DNA of 64,000 nt from JAJXTN01 sp038230895. Its GTDB lineage: Bacteria > Patescibacteriota > Saccharimonadia > Saccharimonadales > UBA4665. Positions within the stretch are counted from its first letter, which is position 1, and each line of letters begins with the position of its first letter. Below, piece by piece: positions 36,514-44,618 of the stretch. The notes beneath the pieces are model-generated. The model was given only the letters and a program-made list of their open reading frames with translations, did not search any database and was not told the origin of the DNA. The stretch lies in the NCBI GenBank assembly GCA_038230895.1, contig JBBRMJ010000003.1:22781-86780 (forward strand), read 5' to 3'. Position numbers and translations under genes: made by a program.

Positions 36514-37698
36514 ATGGCAGAGAATTTTGACCGCAGCAAGCCACACGTTAACGTCGGTACTATGGGCCACGTTGACCATGGTAAAACAACTTTAACGGCC
36601 GCTATTACTGCTGTCTTGGCCAAGAAACTGCCAAGCGCGACCAACAAGCCCGTTGCTTATGACCAGATCGACAACGCTCCTGAAGAGCGTGCTCGTGGTA
36701 TTACCATCGCGACCTCTCACCAGGAATACGAGAGCAAAAAGCGTCACTACGCACACGTTGACATGCCAGGTCACGCCGACTACGTCAAGAACATGATTAC
36801 TGGTGCGGCTCAGATTGACGGCGCTATCCTTGTTGTTGGTGCCAACGATGGTCCATTGCCACAAACTCGTGAGCACGTCCTGCTTGCCAAGCAAGTCGGT
36901 GTCCCATCTATCTTGGTCTTCATGAACAAGATGGACTTGGCCGACCCAGAACTGGTCGAGCTTGTCGAAGAAGAAATTCGCGACTTGCTTGAGAAGAATG
37001 GTTACGACCGCAACGCGCCTATCATCAAGGGCTCAGCTACCAAGGCTCTCGCCGGCGACGCTGAGAACGAAGATGCTATCATGGCCCTCGTTGACGCAAT
37101 GGACGACTTCGTTCCAGAGCCAAAGCGAGAGCTCGACAAGCCTTTCCTAATGCCTATCGAAGACGTCTTCTCTATTAAGGGTCGTGGCACTGTTGCCACC
37201 GGCCGTGTGGAGACCGGTATTGTCAAAGTCAACGAAGAGGTTGAAATCGTCGGTATCCGCGACACTCGCAAGACTGTAGTCACCGGTGTTGAAATGTTCA
37301 AAAAGAACCTCGACCAAGGTCAAGCTGGCGACAACGTCGGCATCCTGCTCCGTGGTATTGAGCGTGATGACATTGAGCGCGGTCAAGTCTTGGCCAAGCC
37401 AGGTAGCATCACCCCACACACTGAGTTTGACTCTGAAGTCTACATCCTGAACAAGGATGAGGGTGGCCGTCACACGCCATTCTTCAAGGGCTACAAGCCT
37501 CAGTTCTACTTCCGTACTACGGATGTGACTGGTGAAGTTGAGCTCCCAGCTGACAAGGAAATGGTCATGCCTGGTGATACCATCACCTTCAAGGTCAAGT
37601 TACTCGCCCCAATCGCCATGGAACAAGGTCTGCGCTTCGCTATCCGCGAAGGTGGCCGAACCGTTGGTGCTGGTGTGGTAACCAAGATCATCAAGTAA
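36514..37698 (+). CDS. tuf: Translation elongation factor Tu
   Basis: A 394-residue GTPase that brings aminoacyl-tRNA to the ribosome. G1 is GHVDHGKTT (about 18-26), DMPGHADY is G3 (usually DCPGHADY), NKMD is G4. Domain II and III sequence is normal. It is transcribed alone, with a long leader and its own terminator at 37719-37743, instead of following fusA directly. AAGGAG precedes ATG 36514. Confidence 0.98.
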   Translation: MAENFDRSKPHVNVGTMGHVDHGKTTLTAAITAVLAKKLPSATNKPVAYDQIDNAPEERARGITIATSHQEYESKKRHYAHVDMPGHADYVKNMITGAAQIDGAILVVGANDGPLPQTREHVLLAKQVGVPSILVFMNKMDLADPELVELVEEEIRDLLEKNGYDRNAPIIKGSATKALAGDAENEDAIMALVDAMDDFVPEPKRELDKPFLMPIEDVFSIKGRGTVATGRVETGIVKVNEEVEIVGIRDTRKTVVTGVEMFKKNLDQGQAGDNVGILLRGIERDDIERGQVLAKPGSITPHTEFDSEVYILNKDEGGRHTPFFKGYKPQFYFRTTDVTGEVELPADKEMVMPGDTITFKVKLLAPIAMEQGLRFAIREGGRTVGAGVVTKIIK

Positions 37699-37718
37699 GA
37701 CGAACTTGTCTCGTCTAG

Positions 37719-37743
37719 AGAGCCTCTTCGGAGGCTCTTTTTG
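37719..37743 (+). terminator. Intrinsic terminator of tuf
   Basis: A perfect 8-bp stem AGAGCCTC/GAGGCTCT with a stable TTCG tetraloop, followed by a T-run. The T-run merges into the -35 box of the next gene. Confidence 0.92.
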
Positions 37744-37769
37744 ATAACATTTGACAAACAGTATATAAT
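37741..37769 (+). promoter_or_regulatory. Promoter of the first island gene
   Basis: TTGATA (37741-37746), 17-base spacer, TATAAT (37764-37769). It begins in the T-run of the tuf terminator. Confidence 0.6.
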
Positions 37770-37797
37770 ATACGAATTATTTGATCAGTTGGTCCGT

Positions 37798-38280
37798 ATG
37801 AGTAATCACAAAGACAGTATCATGTTCCCTATGTTTAATGGGATTGAGAACAGCAGGCATCCTCACCGATGGCGAGCTTTAGAGTATTTGACTACCTTGG
37901 CAACCGGTGTAACCTCTATTTTCGGTTCAACCAAACTCTTATCAAATTGGCATGAAACTATTCCATTAGCAACCGGCAGTAGTTGTCTAATACTTGGTAT
38001 GGTAGCGATTGGAGTCGGAGCCGCTGATAGTTCACATCATGCATCACAGGGATTAGATGCTGTCGTCGCTGGACGTAAACATCGGCGGACACAATACGCC
38101 TTAGAGTCTTCAGAGTTAAACGCGCTGGAAGGAGTTATATCACATCGACTGGAGCTCGCACCACCACCGAGACGATTAGAGCTCAGTTCGGCAGTAGCGG
38201 GCATTGACATGCCAAATCTGCAAGCCTATGATGAGCGGTATGCTCATACGCCCACTGAGAGACATAACGGTCACGCCTGA
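37798..38280 (+). CDS. Hypothetical membrane protein, 160 aa
   Basis: I do not recognise this protein. Two hydrophobic segments lie at about 28-50 and 56-78 (ending LILGMVAIGVGAAD), so it is probably an inner-membrane hairpin with a charged C-terminal tail. ATG 37798 is chosen because it comes after the promoter; the frame opens earlier at 37741 inside the promoter. It has no clear ribosome-binding site. First gene of the small-gene island. Confidence 0.55.
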   Translation: MSNHKDSIMFPMFNGIENSRHPHRWRALEYLTTLATGVTSIFGSTKLLSNWHETIPLATGSSCLILGMVAIGVGAADSSHHASQGLDAVVAGRKHRRTQYALESSELNALEGVISHRLELAPPPRRLELSSAVAGIDMPNLQAYDERYAHTPTERHNGHA

Positions 38281-38419
38281 GGCCGAACTGCAGTGGAATG
38301 CTGCAACGTTGTGCGAGTTACCCGGCGTTACTATCGAAGGCTACCCGGTAATTGAAAGAAGTTTAGTGGTTCAGATTGGGATCATGGCCCTTGGAACGCC
38401 ACGTCACACAGAAATGTGA
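38240..38419 (+). CDS. Possible small protein overlapping the previous gene, 59 aa
   Basis: The frame opens inside the preceding gene and ATG 38240 overlaps it by 41 bases. The product has no recognisable motif (ELPGVTIEGYPVIERSLVVQ in the middle). No ribosome-binding site or promoter is seen. It could be a chance frame. Confidence 0.3.
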   Translation: MLIRPLRDITVTPEAELQWNAATLCELPGVTIEGYPVIERSLVVQIGIMALGTPRHTEM

Positions 38420-38426
38420 TGCGAGG

Positions 38427-38454
38427 CTTGTATTATTTACACACTGTGCTATAA
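38427..38454 (+). promoter_or_regulatory. Promoter of the 113-codon island gene
   Basis: TTGTAT (38427-38432), 16-base spacer, TATAAT (38449-38454). ATG 38462 is 7 bases after the -10 box. Confidence 0.6.
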
Positions 38455-38461
38455 TATAAAG

Positions 38462-38803
38462 ATGTTTAAATCAAAGTTTACTTTTGCCGAATTGATTGAT
38501 CTTGTTCCTGATGAATCACTGCGACCAGATGGCGGTGTTCCTATACGTATGCGTGGATTCGTGTTGCGACTCTCAGGTAACAAACTACCCGGCCACGTCT
38601 TACTCATTAAATCTGGAGATGAAGAAATACGCGCCTCCACTCTGGAAGCAAGTTACGCCAATGCAGTCGGTGATCTGGTGCATACTGCAATTGTTCCCGG
38701 CGATTATGAGCACCTTAGTCGGATCATAGCGCATACAAGTTTGTTAGGTCAGTGCCTCGAGGATGCTGAAACCACTCGCTCAGTTTCATCGCCCGACCGA
38801 TAA
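38462..38803 (+). CDS. Hypothetical protein, 113 aa
   Basis: I do not recognise this protein. It is Leu- and Ile-rich with GVPIRMRGFVLRLSGNK and LVHTAIVPGDYEHLSRI; no membrane segment, one Cys. A TATAAT 7 bases before ATG 38462 and no ribosome-binding site mark it as a leaderless message. The 240 bases after it (38804-39043) hold only an open frame without a start codon. Confidence 0.55.
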   Translation: MFKSKFTFAELIDLVPDESLRPDGGVPIRMRGFVLRLSGNKLPGHVLLIKSGDEEIRASTLEASYANAVGDLVHTAIVPGDYEHLSRIIAHTSLLGQCLEDAETTRSVSSPDR

Positions 38804-39043
38804 ACACTAGTATTCACGACTTGAATCTAAGAGCAGGCAATAATTGATTTCATTAAACGTCTGAACCGTCTGATTCTTTGCGAAAGATACAAGCACGGGA
38901 AACATAGCGGATATCTGAGTAAGCGCTCAAACGGTAGGTTCAACTACTCGATACAGACCGTTTACAGAGTTAAGCAAACGAATGCCTTTGCCTCGTCCCA
39001 TACGGGCATTTACATTACTTCTAACAGATGACATACTTTAGTA

Positions 39044-39310
39044 ATGGAGAGCCTACCATTCAACCCAGAAATTCTCAATACCTGCCTTGTGCAGAGCCTG
39101 AAACTATATACAGAGACCGGTAATTCAGCCGCGGGTACCGAGTTGCGTCAAGCAATAATCTCACATAAGGCTAACAATTTAAATCTACAATGTCAGAGAT
39201 GTGCTGGCCGGTTATCTTTGGAAGGACATGTAGTGCATGGTGTTGCTGCAATAGTTGAAGGGCCCTGCGATACATACGATGGAACTGAAGGGCTGGCGTC
39301 ATTGCTGTAA
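39044..39310 (+). CDS. Hypothetical protein, 88 aa
   Basis: I do not recognise this protein. It has a helical N-terminal half, then LQCQRCAGRLSLEG (CxxC) and a later Cys in EGPCDTY; a metal site is possible but incomplete. TTTACA at 39009-39014 and CATACT at 39032-39037 have 17-base spacing and ATG 39044 is 6 bases beyond, so it is probably leaderless. Confidence 0.45.
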   Translation: MESLPFNPEILNTCLVQSLKLYTETGNSAAGTELRQAIISHKANNLNLQCQRCAGRLSLEGHVVHGVAAIVEGPCDTYDGTEGLASLL

Positions 39311-39400
39311 CGAAACCTGCTTGTAGAATTCGTCTTCGAGTACGGACAGTTGCAGGTAAACCGGAGCGCTTTCATCCCAGGAGTTGTTATACTAAAGCAT

Positions 39401-39790
39401 ATGCCAGATGGCGATGATTTCCTCGATTACTACAAACTCTTAGGCGTGACGACACATGCTGATGCTGACAGTATTCGGGCAGCATTTATCAGCAAGGCCA
39501 AATTGCATCATCCGGACGTGGGCGGTTCGACCGAGCTCATGCAACAATTTACACGCGCCTATCGGACATTGGCGAGCAATTCTAGCCGCCGAGCCTACGA
39601 TACGATGCATGCTTTCCAGACCGGCAAGGCAGTTTTTGAGTATCGTGATAATGCGAAAACACAGAGTCCTTCCTCGTCCGAGTTGAGCGATGACGAAATT
39701 GACGATTTTCTCGATAAGATTTACGCCGAATATCACAATCAACCCCTACCGAAGCGATCGTTTTTCACCAAAATAAAGAATGCTCTCTGA
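39401..39790 (+). CDS. DnaJ-domain protein (short J-protein)
   Basis: A 129-residue protein with an N-terminal J domain (about 8-65): DYYKLLGVTTHADADSIR, the HPD motif in KLHHPDVGGS, and the closing RAYDTMHAF. It should stimulate an Hsp70 (DnaK) partner; the glycine-rich and zinc-finger regions of full DnaJ are missing. The C-terminal half is acidic then basic. ATG 39401 follows TATACT (39388-39393) by 7 bases, so the open frame before it (from 39350) is not used. Confidence 0.8.
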   Translation: MPDGDDFLDYYKLLGVTTHADADSIRAAFISKAKLHHPDVGGSTELMQQFTRAYRTLASNSSRRAYDTMHAFQTGKAVFEYRDNAKTQSPSSSELSDDEIDDFLDKIYAEYHNQPLPKRSFFTKIKNAL

Positions 39791-39942
39791 TACCAGATGC
39801 TCCAAACAACCAGAGCACTTTCCATTTACGCTGTTATATTGTACAATTCTATCTGTAATAACTAATCGCTGACTAAAAGTCGGGTTTGCAAGACAATCCG
39901 ATGTTACAGTGAACGGGCGAGAGCTCGGAAGGAACAACACCT

Positions 39943-40275
39943 ATGGCAGACGCCAAACCACCTATTGAAGGCAAGCAACGGATTCGTATCCGCCTCAAAG
40001 CCTATGACCACAAAGTAATCGACCAGGCTGCTAAGCAGATCATCGACACTGCTCTGCGTACCGGCGCGACTCTGGCCGGACCTATCCCGCTACCAACTCG
40101 TCGTAGCACTTTCACGGTCATCAAAAGTCCACACGTCTATAAGAAAGGCCGAGAACAGTTCGAAATGCGCGTCCACAAGCGCTTGATCGACGTCTTTGAA
40201 CCTACCCCTAAGACCATCGACTCCCTCATGAACCTATCTCTCCCCGCCGGCTGCGACGTCGAAATCAAGATGTAA
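39943..40275 (+). CDS. rpsJ: 30S ribosomal protein uS10
   Basis: A 110-residue protein, also the partner of NusB in antitermination. It contains IRIRLKAYDHKVIDQAAKQI, PLPTRRSTFTVIKSPHVYKK and the REQFEMRVHKRLIDV signature. CGGAAGGA precedes ATG 39943. It is normally followed at once by rplC, but here two unrelated genes and 1.1 kb separate them. Confidence 0.97.
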   Translation: MADAKPPIEGKQRIRIRLKAYDHKVIDQAAKQIIDTALRTGATLAGPIPLPTRRSTFTVIKSPHVYKKGREQFEMRVHKRLIDVFEPTPKTIDSLMNLSLPAGCDVEIKM

Positions 40276-40297
40276 GTAACTGACAATCACGTTCAAC

Positions 40298-40642
40298 ATG
40301 CCTCACTATGAAGTCCCACCGGATCCTGCGGTAGTTTTGTATCATAAGGCCGAAGCAGCATTTTATGAGGCTGCAGCTTTACGCAACCGTTTCTACGGTG
40401 AGCGATTCGGACCCAACCTAAAACGGATACGTCGGCTGGCCGGCTTGGCAGCCTTCTACATTGGATTTCATCATGATTCAGATGTTTGGCCAGAGCCACA
40501 GTTAGTGGCTGCAGCACAAGAAATGCGCAGGCTGCATGTGTCTGATGAAAATACCATGGCTGCTGATTTTCGTCCAAGTTGGCGTCCAGAAGAATTGGGT
40601 ACGATGCCACCCGACATAGAAAAGAGTAGCCTCAATCGATAG
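40298..40642 (+). CDS. Hypothetical protein, 114 aa, between rpsJ and rplC
   Basis: I do not recognise this protein. It is rich in Ala, Arg and aromatic residues (AEAAFYEAAALRNRFYGERF), helical, and without cysteines or membrane segments. ATG 40298 is 22 bases after rpsJ with no ribosome-binding site. It is probably transcribed with rpsJ. Confidence 0.5.
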   Translation: MPHYEVPPDPAVVLYHKAEAAFYEAAALRNRFYGERFGPNLKRIRRLAGLAAFYIGFHHDSDVWPEPQLVAAAQEMRRLHVSDENTMAADFRPSWRPEELGTMPPDIEKSSLNR

Positions 40643-40740
40643 TGTTATAGATCGTAGAATGCTTGTCTGATACTTGCCACTCATCATTTAGATATGATGG
40701 CAATCCTGCTTGAAGAGACAGTAACTGCTATAGTATGGCG

Positions 40741-41214
40741 ATGAGCATAAATCCAGCGGGCGACAGTGTTGACTTGAGACGAGGCGTTGATCACATCGGA
40801 GTTTCAGCATCTTTTGTCGTGCATGACGGTAAGGGTAATCTGCTCTTACAACAACGGGGGCCTAGAACTCGTGACGAACAAGGTAGATGGGATGTGGGTG
40901 GTGGAGCAATTGAGTTCGGTGAAACAATCGAGGACGCTATTCGCCGCGAGATCAAAGAAGAATTGACCTGTAATGTCTTGGATATGGCTTTCCTAACGGT
41001 TTATGACGCCCATCGTCGATTGGCGGATGGCACCAAGACACACTGGGTTGCTGTCATTTACGCCGTCCGAGTCGATCCGATAGAGGTGGCTATCGGTGAG
41101 CCTGATAAGATTGCAGCTGTCGGCTGGTTTACCAGTAATAGTCTTCCATCGCCCTTACACAGCCAATTCCAGAAGTCATTCCAAGCTGCTCTCGCTAACA
41201 AAGTAGTCGTGTAG
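40741..41214 (+). CDS. NUDIX hydrolase
   Basis: A 157-residue pyrophosphohydrolase. The NUDIX box GGAIEFGETIEDAIRREIKE matches Gx5Ex7REUxEE, so the metal-binding Glu residues are present (the usual final Gly is replaced). The substrate, a nucleoside diphosphate derivative, is unknown. The frame includes ATG 40735, but TATAGT occupies 40729-40734, so the next in-frame ATG at 40741 is the likelier leaderless start. It lies in the gap that splits the S10 operon. Confidence 0.85.
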   Translation: MSINPAGDSVDLRRGVDHIGVSASFVVHDGKGNLLLQQRGPRTRDEQGRWDVGGGAIEFGETIEDAIRREIKEELTCNVLDMAFLTVYDAHRRLADGTKTHWVAVIYAVRVDPIEVAIGEPDKIAAVGWFTSNSLPSPLHSQFQKSFQAALANKVVV

Positions 41215-41247
41215 AATTTGCAACACATTGACAGATGTCAGGAGAAC

Positions 41248-41334
41248 ATGTTACTCTTGTACGGTATCTTTGAAAGACAAAGACTTGGATCACGAGGTAG
41301 GTCTGCCGATAACAGAGGTAGAAACCACTTGTAG
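41248..41334 (+). CDS. Candidate leader peptide before rplC (28 aa)
   Basis: ATG 41248 follows AGGAG with 3-base spacing; the frame encodes an Arg-rich peptide (GIFERQRLGSRGRSADNRGR in part) ending at TAG 41332-41334. The stop sits in a small CTTG-TAGC-CAAG hairpin followed by six T residues (41329-41346), an attenuator-like layout just before rplC. Translation is not proven. Confidence 0.35.
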   Translation: MLLLYGIFERQRLGSRGRSADNRGRNHL

Positions 41335-41373
41335 CCAAGGTTTTTTATGTCAACTCTTGATACGGAAACACCT

Positions 41374-41985
41374 ATGAAAGCACTCATTACCCGCAAACTT
41401 GGCATGACCAGCACCATCGCAGAAGATGGCGTAGTGACTGCTGTGACCTTGCTTTCCGTATCTGAACACACGGTGCTGCACCACAAAACTGAAGATAAAG
41501 ACGGTTACACCGCCGTACAAGTTGGTGCCGAGACAGCCAAGAAGCTTAGTAAGAGCGTCGCTGGTCACGTCAAGGCAGCCAAGGTTCTCCCGAAGATTAT
41601 TCGTGAATTCCGCCTCAAAGACATTCCAGAAGAACTCAACGTCGGCAGCAAACTCAGCGCCGACGTTTTTAGTGTTGGCGACACCGTCAACGCCACGGGC
41701 ACTACCAAGGGTAAGGGTTGGGCCGGCACGATTCGTCGCCATAACTTCCACCGCGGCCGCAAGACTCACGGTGGTCGCTCATACCGCCGTCCTGGTTCTA
41801 TCGGTTCAATGTATCCACAGCACATCTTCAAAGGCACGCGTATGGCGGGCCAGTTGGGTCACGATCAAGTCACCGTTCGCAACCTGAAAGTTGCCTTGAT
41901 AGATATGGAGCGAAACGTCATCGGCATCACCGGCGCCATCCCAGGACCAAACAAGAGCATCGTTATCATTAAGGAGTCTAAGTAA
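41374..41985 (+). CDS. rplC: 50S ribosomal protein uL3
   Basis: A 203-residue early-assembly protein with the family opening MKALITRKLGMTS, the FHRGRKTHGGRSYRRPGSIG loop reaching the peptidyl-transferase centre, and GHDQVTVRNLKV. ATG 41374 is preferred over 41347 because L3 proteins start at this MK and GGA lies 9 bases upstream, with the ACACCTATG context also seen for rpsJ. It opens the main ribosomal superoperon. Confidence 0.95.
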   Translation: MKALITRKLGMTSTIAEDGVVTAVTLLSVSEHTVLHHKTEDKDGYTAVQVGAETAKKLSKSVAGHVKAAKVLPKIIREFRLKDIPEELNVGSKLSADVFSVGDTVNATGTTKGKGWAGTIRRHNFHRGRKTHGGRSYRRPGSIGSMYPQHIFKGTRMAGQLGHDQVTVRNLKVALIDMERNVIGITGAIPGPNKSIVIIKESK

Positions 41986-42626
41986 TGGCTACTCCGACCT
42001 ATACCAAGACTGGCACCAAGGCGACGACGCCTGCCAAGCTCGACAAGACTGTTTTTGGCGTGACACCAACGAATCACACCCTGTTACAAGCCGCCTACAC
42101 TGCCTACTTGGCTAATGGTCGCGAAAACCTGGCCGTGACTAAGACTCGTGGACTGGTCAGCGGTGGTGGTAAGAAGCCTTGGAAACAAAAGGGTACCGGC
42201 CGGGCTCGTTTCGGTTCGACTCGTAACCCTATCTGGCGCGGTGGTGGAATTGCCTTCGGTCCGACTGGTCTCGAGAACTACAGCAAACAGATGAATACCC
42301 AGTCCAAGCGCACCGCTTTGCGCCAAGCGCTTAGTATCGCCAGTGATGCTGGTAAGATCAGCGTCATTGAAGATTTTGATATCAAAACCGGCAAGACAGC
42401 CGATTTTGTGAAGCTCCTGACCAAGTTAGTCGCCGTTCGCAACACACTCGTGATTGTCGAACACAAAACACCAGAGCTTACCCGTGCTTCCAGCAACTTA
42501 AGCAATGTGAAAGTTGTTGCCAGTGGTTACGTCAATGTCTTCGATAGTTTGAATGCCGACAGCATTATTATCACAAACACCGCTCTTTCAGCAATGACTG
42601 CCCGCTTGAAAGTTGAGGCCAAGTAA
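41985..42626 (+). CDS. rplD: 50S ribosomal protein uL4
   Basis: A 213-residue exit-tunnel protein with the conserved loop KPWKQKGTGRARFGS and WRGGG. In other bacteria L4 also represses its operon. The stop codon of rplC overlaps the start (TAATG), so translation is coupled. Confidence 0.96.
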   Translation: MATPTYTKTGTKATTPAKLDKTVFGVTPTNHTLLQAAYTAYLANGRENLAVTKTRGLVSGGGKKPWKQKGTGRARFGSTRNPIWRGGGIAFGPTGLENYSKQMNTQSKRTALRQALSIASDAGKISVIEDFDIKTGKTADFVKLLTKLVAVRNTLVIVEHKTPELTRASSNLSNVKVVASGYVNVFDSLNADSIIITNTALSAMTARLKVEAK

Positions 42627-43084
42627 TGAGTAAAACCATCAACTTGCGCCCTCGTTTGAACGAGAAGACATATGGCCTGAGTGCCACTCGTGTCTATGTC
42701 TTCGAAGTTGATAAAGACGTCAACAAGCACGATGTTGCCCGCGCCGTTGAAGCCCAATTTGACGTCAAAGTCACCAACGTCAATACCACCAACATCTCCG
42801 GTAAAGCCAAGCGCACTATCAACACTAGTGGCAAGCGTATGACCAACTCCAATGGCAAGCGCAACGATGTCCACAAAGCCTACGTCACTCTAGCTGAAGG
42901 TAATAGCCTACCTTTCTTCAACGCCGTTGAGGAAGCCGAGCAGAAGCAAGAAGCTACCCAGGAAAAGGTTGATAAGGCCGTGGCCAAGCAAGCCGTGAAA
43001 GCTGAGAAAGCCAAGAAACCGGGTCGTTTCCACCTGCCACACAAGCACAGTGACGACGACAAAGCCAAAGAGGAGTCCAAGTAA
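42626..43084 (+). CDS. rplW: 50S ribosomal protein uL23 with extended tail
   Basis: A 152-residue exit-site protein that forms the docking point for trigger factor and SRP. The core (about 1-100) contains RPRLNEKTYGL and VTNVNTTN; the usual family length is about 95-100, so residues 105-152 are an extra Lys/Ala/Glu-rich tail. It overlaps rplD by one base. Confidence 0.95.
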   Translation: MSKTINLRPRLNEKTYGLSATRVYVFEVDKDVNKHDVARAVEAQFDVKVTNVNTTNISGKAKRTINTSGKRMTNSNGKRNDVHKAYVTLAEGNSLPFFNAVEEAEQKQEATQEKVDKAVAKQAVKAEKAKKPGRFHLPHKHSDDDKAKEESK

Positions 43085-43920
43085 TGGCTATTAAAGCTTA
43101 CAACCCGACCACCCCTGGCCGCCGTGGCATGACCAGCCAGGACTTCGATGGCATCACCACCAAGAAGCCATTGCGTTCATTGACTGTTTCCCAACGCCGT
43201 GGCAGTGGCCGCAACAATCAGGGCCGAATCACTACCCGTCACAAGGGTGGCGGTGCTCGCACTTTCTACCGCATTATGAACTTCAACATGGCGGATGGCG
43301 TCACGGCAACAATCGAACACATCGAATATGATCCGAACCGCAGTGCCCGTATTGCCCGTATCAAAGAGCCAAATGGCACCTACCATTACATTCTCGCAGC
43401 TCAAGGCATGCGTGTCGGCAACACGGTCAGTCGCGGTGTTGATGTCGCCATCGAAACCGGTAATCGCCTCCCAATCAAGAACATTCCGATTGGTAGCACT
43501 ATCCACGCCATTGAACTGAAAGTCGGCGGTGGTGCGCAATTAGTTCGCAGCGCCGGCAATAGCGCCCAACTAATGGGCCGCGACAATGGCTACGCCCAAG
43601 TCCGCCTACCATCTGGTGAAGTTCGCTTGATTAACGAAAACTGCACCGCCAGCATGGGCGTCATCGGCAACGAACAACACCAGAACATCAAGATTGGTAA
43701 GGCTGGCCGTAATCGCAACAAGGGTATTCGTCCATCAGTCCGTGGTGTGGTTATGAACGCGGTTGATCACCCGCATGGTGGTGGTGACGGTGGTCGTCAC
43801 GGTATGGCGAAAGCGCCACGTACGCCTTGGGGTCAGAAGACCCTTGGTTACAAGACCCGTCGCCGCAAGAGCACCAACAATATGATCGTAAGAAGCCGTC
43901 ACTCGGCGAAGAGGAAATAA
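43084..43920 (+). CDS. rplB: 50S ribosomal protein uL2
   Basis: A 278-residue peptidyl-transferase-region protein. The signature VVMNAVDHPHGGGDGG near 218-233 and the GGGARTFYR and NIPIGSTIHAIE segments are intact, including the functional His. It overlaps rplW by one base. Confidence 0.97.
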   Translation: MAIKAYNPTTPGRRGMTSQDFDGITTKKPLRSLTVSQRRGSGRNNQGRITTRHKGGGARTFYRIMNFNMADGVTATIEHIEYDPNRSARIARIKEPNGTYHYILAAQGMRVGNTVSRGVDVAIETGNRLPIKNIPIGSTIHAIELKVGGGAQLVRSAGNSAQLMGRDNGYAQVRLPSGEVRLINENCTASMGVIGNEQHQNIKIGKAGRNRNKGIRPSVRGVVMNAVDHPHGGGDGGRHGMAKAPRTPWGQKTLGYKTRRRKSTNNMIVRSRHSAKRK

Positions 43921-43923
43921 CCT

Positions 43924-44193
43924 ATGTCACGTTCACTCAAGAAAGGTCCTTTCATCGATTTCAAACTTGCCAAGAAGGTTAATGCCCTTGGTAATGACGA
44001 CCGTACGATCATCAAGACCTGGGCTCGGGCCAGCACGATTGCTCCTGAATTCGTGGGTCGTACAATTGCTGTCCACAATGGCAAAGTCCATGTGCCTGTC
44101 TTCGTGACTGAGAACATGGTTGGTCACAAGCTTGGAGAATTCAGCCCGACACGTAAGTTCCGCAACCACGGCGGTAAGATGGCGAAAGGTTAA
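43924..44193 (+). CDS. rpsS: 30S ribosomal protein uS19
   Basis: An 89-residue 30S head protein, beginning MSRSLKKGPFID and ending with the signature GHKLGEFSPTRKFRNHGG. Three bases after rplB. Confidence 0.97.
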   Translation: MSRSLKKGPFIDFKLAKKVNALGNDDRTIIKTWARASTIAPEFVGRTIAVHNGKVHVPVFVTENMVGHKLGEFSPTRKFRNHGGKMAKG

Positions 44194-44195
44194 TC

Positions 44196-44618
44196 ATGTC
44201 AGTACTCGCAGTCGCTAAAGGTGTTCGCATGAGTCCCCGTAAAGTCGCGGTGGTGGCTGCGCTGGTTCGTGGCCGCTCGGTTGAAGACGCCCTGACAATC
44301 TTAGAGCACACGCCTCGTCGCAGCGCGCTGCCTGTTATCAAAGCCATTTCTAGTGCCAAGGCTAACGCTGACCACAATCATGGTCTTAAGCCCGGCACCT
44401 TACAAATTATCGAGATTTCTGTCACGCCCGGCCCAAGCCTGAAGCGTTACCGCCCAGCTGCCCACGGTCGTGCATTACCGTTCCAACGTCGTTCCAGTCA
44501 CATTCGTGTAGTTGTCGATGGTGAGAAGCGCCAAGCACCAACCCCCAAGACTGATAAGAAACCAGTAGCTGCGGCAAAACCAGCTGTTAAGACTGAAACC
44601 AAGAAGGAGACCAAGTAA
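44196..44618 (+). CDS. rplV: 50S ribosomal protein uL22 with Lys/Ala tail
   Basis: A 140-residue exit-tunnel protein. The core (about 1-112) has VRMSPRKVAVVAALVRGR and the hairpin region KRYRPAAHGRALPFQRRSSH; the last about 25 residues are Lys/Ala/Thr-rich and go beyond the usual length. Confidence 0.96.
   Translation: MSVLAVAKGVRMSPRKVAVVAALVRGRSVEDALTILEHTPRRSALPVIKAISSAKANADHNHGLKPGTLQIIEISVTPGPSLKRYRPAAHGRALPFQRRSSHIRVVVDGEKRQAPTPKTDKKPVAAAKPAVKTETKKETK

Noticed and set aside
38831..39031. 66-codon open frame in the gap after the 113-codon gene
   Set aside because: No ATG, GTG or TTG start in frame near its beginning and no ribosome-binding site; kept only as a possible gene remnant.
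41229..41240. Palindrome TGACAGATGTCA before rplC as an operator
   Set aside because: Short and found once; no other site of this type was noticed in the window.
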